Below, in pieces: positions 25,802 to 29,269 of a DNA stretch of 29,269 nt (the stretch's first letter is position 1; the number at the start of each line of letters is the position of its first letter). This stretch comes from JAKFFN01 sp036675025. Its GTDB lineage: Bacteria > Sumerlaeota > Sumerlaeia > Sumerlaeales > Sumerlaeaceae. The stretch spans positions 1-29,269 of the forward strand of contig JAKFFN010000167.1 of the NCBI GenBank assembly GCA_036675025.1. Direction: 5' to 3'. The position numbers were made by a program, and so were the translations under genes. Under the pieces are notes generated by a model, which was not told the DNA's origin, searched no databases, and saw nothing but the letters and a program-made list of their open reading frames with translations.

Positions 25802-26551
25802 ATGTACAAACTCGTACTCGTACGCCACGGCCAGAGCACGTGGAACCTCGAAAACCGCTTTACCGGCTGGACTGACGTAGAACTGAGCGATCTTGGCCGT
25901 GAAGAAGCCAAAAAGGCCGGCGAACTTCTGAAGGAAGAAGGTTTTACCTTTGATATCGCCTATACCTCGGTTCTGAAGCGCGCAATCCATACGCTGAACA
26001 TCATCCTGGATGAGTTGGATCTTCAGTGGATCCCAGTCGAAAAATCCTGGCGCTGGAACGAGCGCCATTACGGTGCACTGCAGGGCCTGAACAAGGCGGA
26101 GACGGCCGAGAAGTTCGGCAATGAGCAGGTCCATATCTGGCGCCGCAGCTACGATACGCCGCCAACTGCATTGGAAGCTGACGACCCGCGCCACCCGTCT
26201 CATGATCCGCGCTATAAAGATATTCCGAAAGATGAGCTTCCGGCGACGGAGTGCCTGAAGGATACCGTTGAGCGTTTCCTGCCTTATTGGGAAAGCACCG
26301 TCGCGCCGGTTGTGAAGTCGGGCAAAAAGGTCATTGTGGCCGCCCACGGCAACACTATCCGGGCGCTGGTGAAGTACCTGGACAACATCAGCGATGAGGC
26401 CATTGCTGACCTGAACATCCCTACCGGCATCCCGCTGGTGTATGAGCTGGATGAAAACCTGAAGCCCATCAAGAACTACTACCTGGGCGACGCCGAAGCG
26501 GCCGCCGCTGCAGCAGCCGCAGTGGCAGCGCAGGCAAAAGCGAAATCCTGA
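25802..26551 (+). CDS. gpmA: 2,3-bisphosphoglycerate-dependent phosphoglycerate mutase
   Basis: 249 residues from ATG 25802, preceded by AAGGA; the frame is open to 25736, but that would add non-homologous sequence. It interconverts 3- and 2-phosphoglycerate in glycolysis via a phosphohistidine. Motifs: RHGQS (8-12) with His9 as phosphate acceptor, Arg60, ERHYG (87-91), and AAHGNTIRAL with His182 as second active-site His, all within one residue of E. coli GpmA numbering (10, 88, 183). The core ends near 230; the last 19 residues are a run of Ala with a basic end (AEAAAAAAAAVAAQAKAKS), absent from most homologues. A strong GNRA-loop hairpin follows the stop. Confidence 0.97.
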   Translation: MYKLVLVRHGQSTWNLENRFTGWTDVELSDLGREEAKKAGELLKEEGFTFDIAYTSVLKRAIHTLNIILDELDLQWIPVEKSWRWNERHYGALQGLNKAETAEKFGNEQVHIWRRSYDTPPTALEADDPRHPSHDPRYKDIPKDELPATECLKDTVERFLPYWESTVAPVVKSGKKVIVAAHGNTIRALVKYLDNISDEAIADLNIPTGIPLVYELDENLKPIKNYYLGDAEAAAAAAAAVAAQAKAKS

Positions 26552-26558
26552 AATACGA

Positions 26559-26578
26559 GGGCGGGCGAAAGCCCGCCC
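26559..26578 (+). terminator. Strong hairpin after gpmA
   Basis: GGGCGGGC, loop GAAA, GCCCGCCC: an 8-bp all-GC stem with a stable GNRA tetraloop, 8 bp after the gpmA stop. It is followed by AATAGCTTAATT, not a true T-tract, so it may act in termination or in 3'-end protection. Confidence 0.7.
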
Positions 26579-26580
26579 AA

Positions 26581-26634
26581 TAGCTTAATTACGAATTACA
26601 AACTAATTACTAATTGTGGTGCCGCTGCGCGGCA
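26581..26634 (+). other. AT-rich AATTAC repeats and small hairpin before rph
   Basis: AATTAC occurs at 26587, 26594 and 26605 in an AT-rich tract, followed by a 6-bp hairpin TGCCGC-TGC-GCGGCA at 26620-26634. It lies between the gpmA hairpin and rph and could be an UP-like promoter element, but no -35/-10 pair is convincing. Confidence 0.35.
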
Positions 26635-26699
26635 AAGATAGAGTGTTGTGTGCGTTATATCTCTACCAGGCCACTAATACATTTTATAGGAGTCTTCCC

Positions 26700-27425
26700 A
26701 TGCGTGTTGACGGCCGTGCGCCTGATGAAAAACGTCCCCTGAAGCTTACCCCGAATTTCGCCCGCTACGCTGAAGGCAGTGTGCTTATCGAGCTCGGCGA
26801 GACAGTTGTGCTCTGCACCGCCACCGTCGAAAACCGCGTGCCGCCGCACCTGCGCGATATGGCCCAGGGGTGGGTTACTGCGGAATACTCGATGCTTCCC
26901 CGGTCCAGCAAACAGCGCATCCAGCGTGAATCCTCCAAGGGTAAGGTCGGTGGCCGCACCCACGAGATCCAGCGCCTGATCGGTCGTAGTCTGCGCACCG
27001 TAACTGACATGCGCCGGCTGGGCGAGCGCACCATCATGATCGACTGCGACGTGATCCAGGCCGACGGCGGCACCCGCACCGCGGCCATCACCGGCGGATT
27101 CATCGCCCTGGCCATGGCCATTCAGCACCTCAAGAGCCAGAGTCTCGTCGGCAGCGGAATCCTTTCCGACTATCTGGCAGCCACCAGCATGGGAGTGGTT
27201 GAGGGGCGGCCCGTACTGGATCTTAACTACATTGAAGACAGCACCGCTGAAACCGACATGAACCTCGTAATGACGGGCGCGGGCAACTTCGTCGAAATCC
27301 AGGGCACCGCAGAACGCGCAGCCTTTGGTGATGACGAACTGGCGCAGATGATTGCCCTCGGCCGCAAGGGGATTCTGGAATTAGTAGCCGCCCAGAAGGA
27401 AATCATCGGCGATACACTGCCCTGA
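26700..27425 (+). CDS. rph: Ribonuclease PH
   Basis: 241 residues from ATG 26700, with AGGAG at 26688-26692; the open frame extends to 26616 but the family N-terminus MRVDGRAPDEKRPL begins here. It is a phosphate-dependent 3'-to-5' exoribonuclease trimming tRNA 3' ends. The phosphate-binding GGRTHEIQRLIGRSLR includes Arg86, and the signature CDVIQADGGTRTA (116-128) includes Thr125 and Arg126, at the same numbers as in B. subtilis RNase PH. The length is standard. It is not accompanied by the rdgB-type gene that often follows rph. The stop lies within a hairpin (27422-27441). Confidence 0.97.
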   Translation: MRVDGRAPDEKRPLKLTPNFARYAEGSVLIELGETVVLCTATVENRVPPHLRDMAQGWVTAEYSMLPRSSKQRIQRESSKGKVGGRTHEIQRLIGRSLRTVTDMRRLGERTIMIDCDVIQADGGTRTAAITGGFIALAMAIQHLKSQSLVGSGILSDYLAATSMGVVEGRPVLDLNYIEDSTAETDMNLVMTGAGNFVEIQGTAERAAFGDDELAQMIALGRKGILELVAAQKEIIGDTLP

Positions 27426-27441
27426 TTTCTCCAGAAATCAG
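27422..27441 (+). terminator. Possible terminator hairpin at rph stop
   Basis: CTGATTTCT and AGAAATCAG are exact inverted complements separated by CC; the left arm includes the rph TGA. No T-tract follows, so function is uncertain. Confidence 0.35.
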
Positions 27442-27587
27442 TTGAAGCGCAGGTGAGATAACCGCAGCTTGATTCTCGATGCGGAAAACAGGCGCTGAAC
27501 CGCCGCAAATAATGCGCAAGTTTGACTTGCGGTTGCTGTTGTTCGAGTCTTTGTCATCGTGTCAATATTTGGTAGGCTGGAGTAGAT

Positions 27588-28559
27588 ATGGCTAAGCGCG
27601 CCCTGGTTACGGGTATTACAGGACAAGACGGTTCTTACCTGGCAGAACTGCTGCGGGATAAAGGCTACGAGGTGTACGGTCTGCTGCGCCGGTCGAGCCA
27701 GCCGTTGGAACACCGCCTGGGCCACCTGAAAGATTTCGCCAAAATCGAACATGGCGATCTTACCGACAGCCTTTCGCTCCGCGAGATTCTCAGCCGTGTG
27801 CAGCCGGATGAAATCTATAACCTCGCCGCGCAGAGCCACGTAGCCTGGAGCTTCCAGACGCCGGAAAGCACTTTTGACATTACCGGTGCCGGACCCCTGC
27901 GTTTATTGGAAGCCATGCGCCAGACCAGCCCGCATTCGCGCTTTTACCAGGCATCGAGCAGTGAGATGTTTGGCCTGGTGCAGGAAACCCCGCAGACCGA
28001 GCGCACTCCCTTTCATCCGCGCAGCCCCTACGGCGTGGCAAAGGTAGCCGCTTACTGGGCCACCGTTAACTACCGCGAAGGCTATGATCTGTATGCGTGC
28101 AACGGCATCCTGTTTAACCATGAAAGCGAACGCCGCGGCGAAGAGTTTGTGACACGGAAGATCACCATTGCCGTAGCAAAAATTGCCCTCGGTCTGCAGG
28201 ATAAGCTGATGCTGGGCAACCTGGAAGCAAAGCGCGACTGGGGCTATGCGCCGGAATACTGCGATGCGATGTGGAGGATGCTGCAGCAGGATACGCCCGA
28301 CGATTTCGTTATCGCTACGGGCGAAACCCACACGGTCCGCGAGTTCTGCCAGGCGGCGTTCAACCACGTAAACCTGGACTGGGAAAAGTACGTGGAGATA
28401 GATCCTGCCTTTTTCCGGCCGGCGGAAGTCAGCCTCCTCGTCGGAGATCCGGCCAAGGCCAAAGAAAAGCTTGGGTGGACGCCAAAGGTAACATTCCAGG
28501 AACTGGTCTCAAAAATGGTAGAGGCCGACATCCAGCGCCTGAAAGACTGCGCGAAATAA
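27588..28559 (+). CDS. gmd: GDP-mannose 4,6-dehydratase
   Basis: 323 residues of the extended SDR family. It converts GDP-D-mannose to GDP-4-keto-6-deoxy-D-mannose, the precursor of GDP-fucose, GDP-rhamnose and related surface sugars. The NADP-binding TGITGQDGSYL is at 8-18, the active-site SSSEMFG near 123-129 (Ser124, Glu126), and SPYGVAK gives Tyr148 and Lys152, each exactly 8 below E. coli GMD numbering. ILFNHESERRGEEFVTRKI and LGNLEAKRDWGYA are diagnostic of GMD over other epimerases. GGAG precedes ATG 27588. It is convergent with the prepilin-like gene; no reductase or epimerase partner is next to it. Confidence 0.96.
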   Translation: MAKRALVTGITGQDGSYLAELLRDKGYEVYGLLRRSSQPLEHRLGHLKDFAKIEHGDLTDSLSLREILSRVQPDEIYNLAAQSHVAWSFQTPESTFDITGAGPLRLLEAMRQTSPHSRFYQASSSEMFGLVQETPQTERTPFHPRSPYGVAKVAAYWATVNYREGYDLYACNGILFNHESERRGEEFVTRKITIAVAKIALGLQDKLMLGNLEAKRDWGYAPEYCDAMWRMLQQDTPDDFVIATGETHTVREFCQAAFNHVNLDWEKYVEIDPAFFRPAEVSLLVGDPAKAKEKLGWTPKVTFQELVSKMVEADIQRLKDCAK

Positions 28560-28585
28560 AAAAAGCGCCACCCGAGGGTGGCGCT
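28558..28585 (-). terminator. Intrinsic terminator shared by convergent gmd and prepilin gene
   Basis: AGCGCCACCC pairs with GGGTGGCGCT (28564-28573 with 28576-28585), effectively a 9-bp stem with a CGAG loop. Seven A residues at 28558-28564 become a U-tract on the minus strand, making a textbook intrinsic terminator for the prepilin gene ending at 28597. On the plus strand the hairpin follows the gmd stop by a few bases but lacks a U-tract. Confidence 0.88.
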
Positions 28586-28596
28586 CAAGCTGCTAC

Positions 28597-29259
28597 TCAG
28601 TTCGGTCCATTAGTAACTGTGGATGTATTACCCGGGTTATAGGGAATATAACCCTCAGGGTCCATAGCTGTCCGAATAATGTTTCCCCAGCTAACGGTTC
28701 CATTAGTGGCATCGTATCTTGTCCAGGTTCCGTTTTTCCCAACTCTGGCCCCACCTGGCTGATTCGTATCTTTATCAGGACCGTATGAGTAGAATAGATA
28801 CCCGGCAGTTTGCTGCTTCTGCGCGGCAAGTGATGTGCTTGCTGGGGTCATCCTGCTCATTTCCTCATAGTTGAAATAAACATACCGATTCCAATGCTCC
28901 AAAGGCGCCTTATGAAAGCCGGGTATAAATATGTCATTTGGCAGACTAGTCAGGTGAGCTATTGGAGTTGTCAGCCAGGATGGAATTCGTGAGCTAAACT
29001 GGGGTGTAAGGTTTGGCCAGGACCCAACAATTGCTGCATACGGATACTCTGCAGCGGGGGGGTACCTGTTAGTATCGATTTTGTATGTTTCCATAGCAGT
29101 AGCTACGGTCCTTACGTCTGCTCTAACGCGCGAAACTTTCGCTCGGGTCTGGGCCTCCAGGAAATTCGGGACTGCAATTGCTGCCAGGATTGCGATTATC
29201 GCCACGACAATGAGAAGTTCGATAAGCGTAAACCCTAATTTGAGCCTATAATAAAACAT
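28597..29259 (-). CDS. Prepilin-type N-terminal cleavage/methylation domain protein (pseudopilin-like)
   Basis: 220 residues. The leader MFYYRLKLG is cut before Phe10; FTLIELLIVVAIIAILAAIA with Glu at +5 and then VPNFLEAQTRAKVSRVRADV form the N-terminal helix. The globular part has YKIDTNRYPPAAEYPY, common in GspG-like proteins, and a C-terminal FYSYGPDKDTNQ then RYDATNGTVSWGNIIRT, shared with the first prepilin of the window. GAGG at the very right edge precedes ATG 29259. It ends in the intrinsic terminator at 28558-28585 and so is probably the last gene of its transcript; the promoter lies outside the window. The secretion or pilus machinery is not visible here. Confidence 0.9.
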   Translation of the reverse strand: MFYYRLKLGFTLIELLIVVAIIAILAAIAVPNFLEAQTRAKVSRVRADVRTVATAMETYKIDTNRYPPAAEYPYAAIVGSWPNLTPQFSSRIPSWLTTPIAHLTSLPNDIFIPGFHKAPLEHWNRYVYFNYEEMSRMTPASTSLAAQKQQTAGYLFYSYGPDKDTNQPGGARVGKNGTWTRYDATNGTVSWGNIIRTAMDPEGYIPYNPGNTSTVTNGPN

Positions 29260-29269
29260 GATAAGCCTC

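Noticed and set aside
25685..26347. 220-codon minus-strand frame over gpmA
   Set aside because: Antisense to all gpmA motifs; composition is that of a shadow frame.

Overview
The window reads as a chromosomal segment of a bacterium with moderately high GC in its genes and lower GC between them. No rRNA, tRNA, CRISPR array, insertion sequence or phage structural gene was seen. Three features suggest one of the poorly cultured lineages near Planctomycetota, Lentisphaerota, Sumerlaeota or Hydrogenedentota: a DUF2961/GH172 protein, stand-alone prepilin-like proteins with the FTLIELLIVVAIIAILA leader followed by NFLEAQTRAKV, and secreted carbohydrate-active proteins with AxA|Q signal peptides. That placement is an inference from gene families, not from a marker gene.

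Layout. Positions 2-1957 (+) carry a hypothetical protein cut by the window edge and a secreted GH172 protein split by a one-base frameshift. A Fic protein with an autoinhibitory motif lies at 2239-3204 (-). A 490-bp low-GC leader with a degenerate 54-bp repeat precedes pyruvate kinase (3695-5140), which overlaps an FAD-dependent oxidoreductase (to 6578). Next is an XRE regulator plus ImmA/IrrE metalloprotease pair (6671-7722) behind two identical-format 19-bp operators. A four-gene run follows (7814-11080): a FabG-type reductase, an unrecognised protein, an amidohydrolase-fold protein with a degraded metal site, and an apparently intact amidohydrolase.

The minus-strand block 16835-11073 is a manganese-type ABC importer operon: mntA (lipoprotein), mntB (ATPase), mntC and mntD (permeases that each carry a C-terminal winged-helix-like extension), mntR (all six Mn ligands conserved) and a PQQ-type beta-propeller gene that is also frameshifted. 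A 22-bp perfect palindrome upstream of mntA is the probable MntR operator. Divergent from it is fumC (17085-18500).

The right part holds a secreted protein resembling a glycoside hydrolase (18575-20728), a prepilin-like protein, an Rv2258c-type methyltransferase, a 962-residue lipoprotein built of repeated carboxypeptidase-regulatory-like domains, gpmA, rph, gmd, and a second prepilin-like protein convergent with gmd across a strong hairpin.

Functionally the window mixes housekeeping metabolism (pyk, gpmA, fumC, fabG, rph), metal homeostasis, envelope and surface functions (gmd, FAD protein, lipoprotein, prepilins, secreted hydrolases) and two small regulatory or toxin-like modules (Fic; XRE-ImmA). 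The strongest leads are the permease-winged-helix fusions with their palindromic operator, the twin-operator XRE-ImmA switch, and the paired live/dead amidohydrolases. Both frameshifts look like single-base losses in short homopolymers, so read-level verification matters before calling either gene dead.
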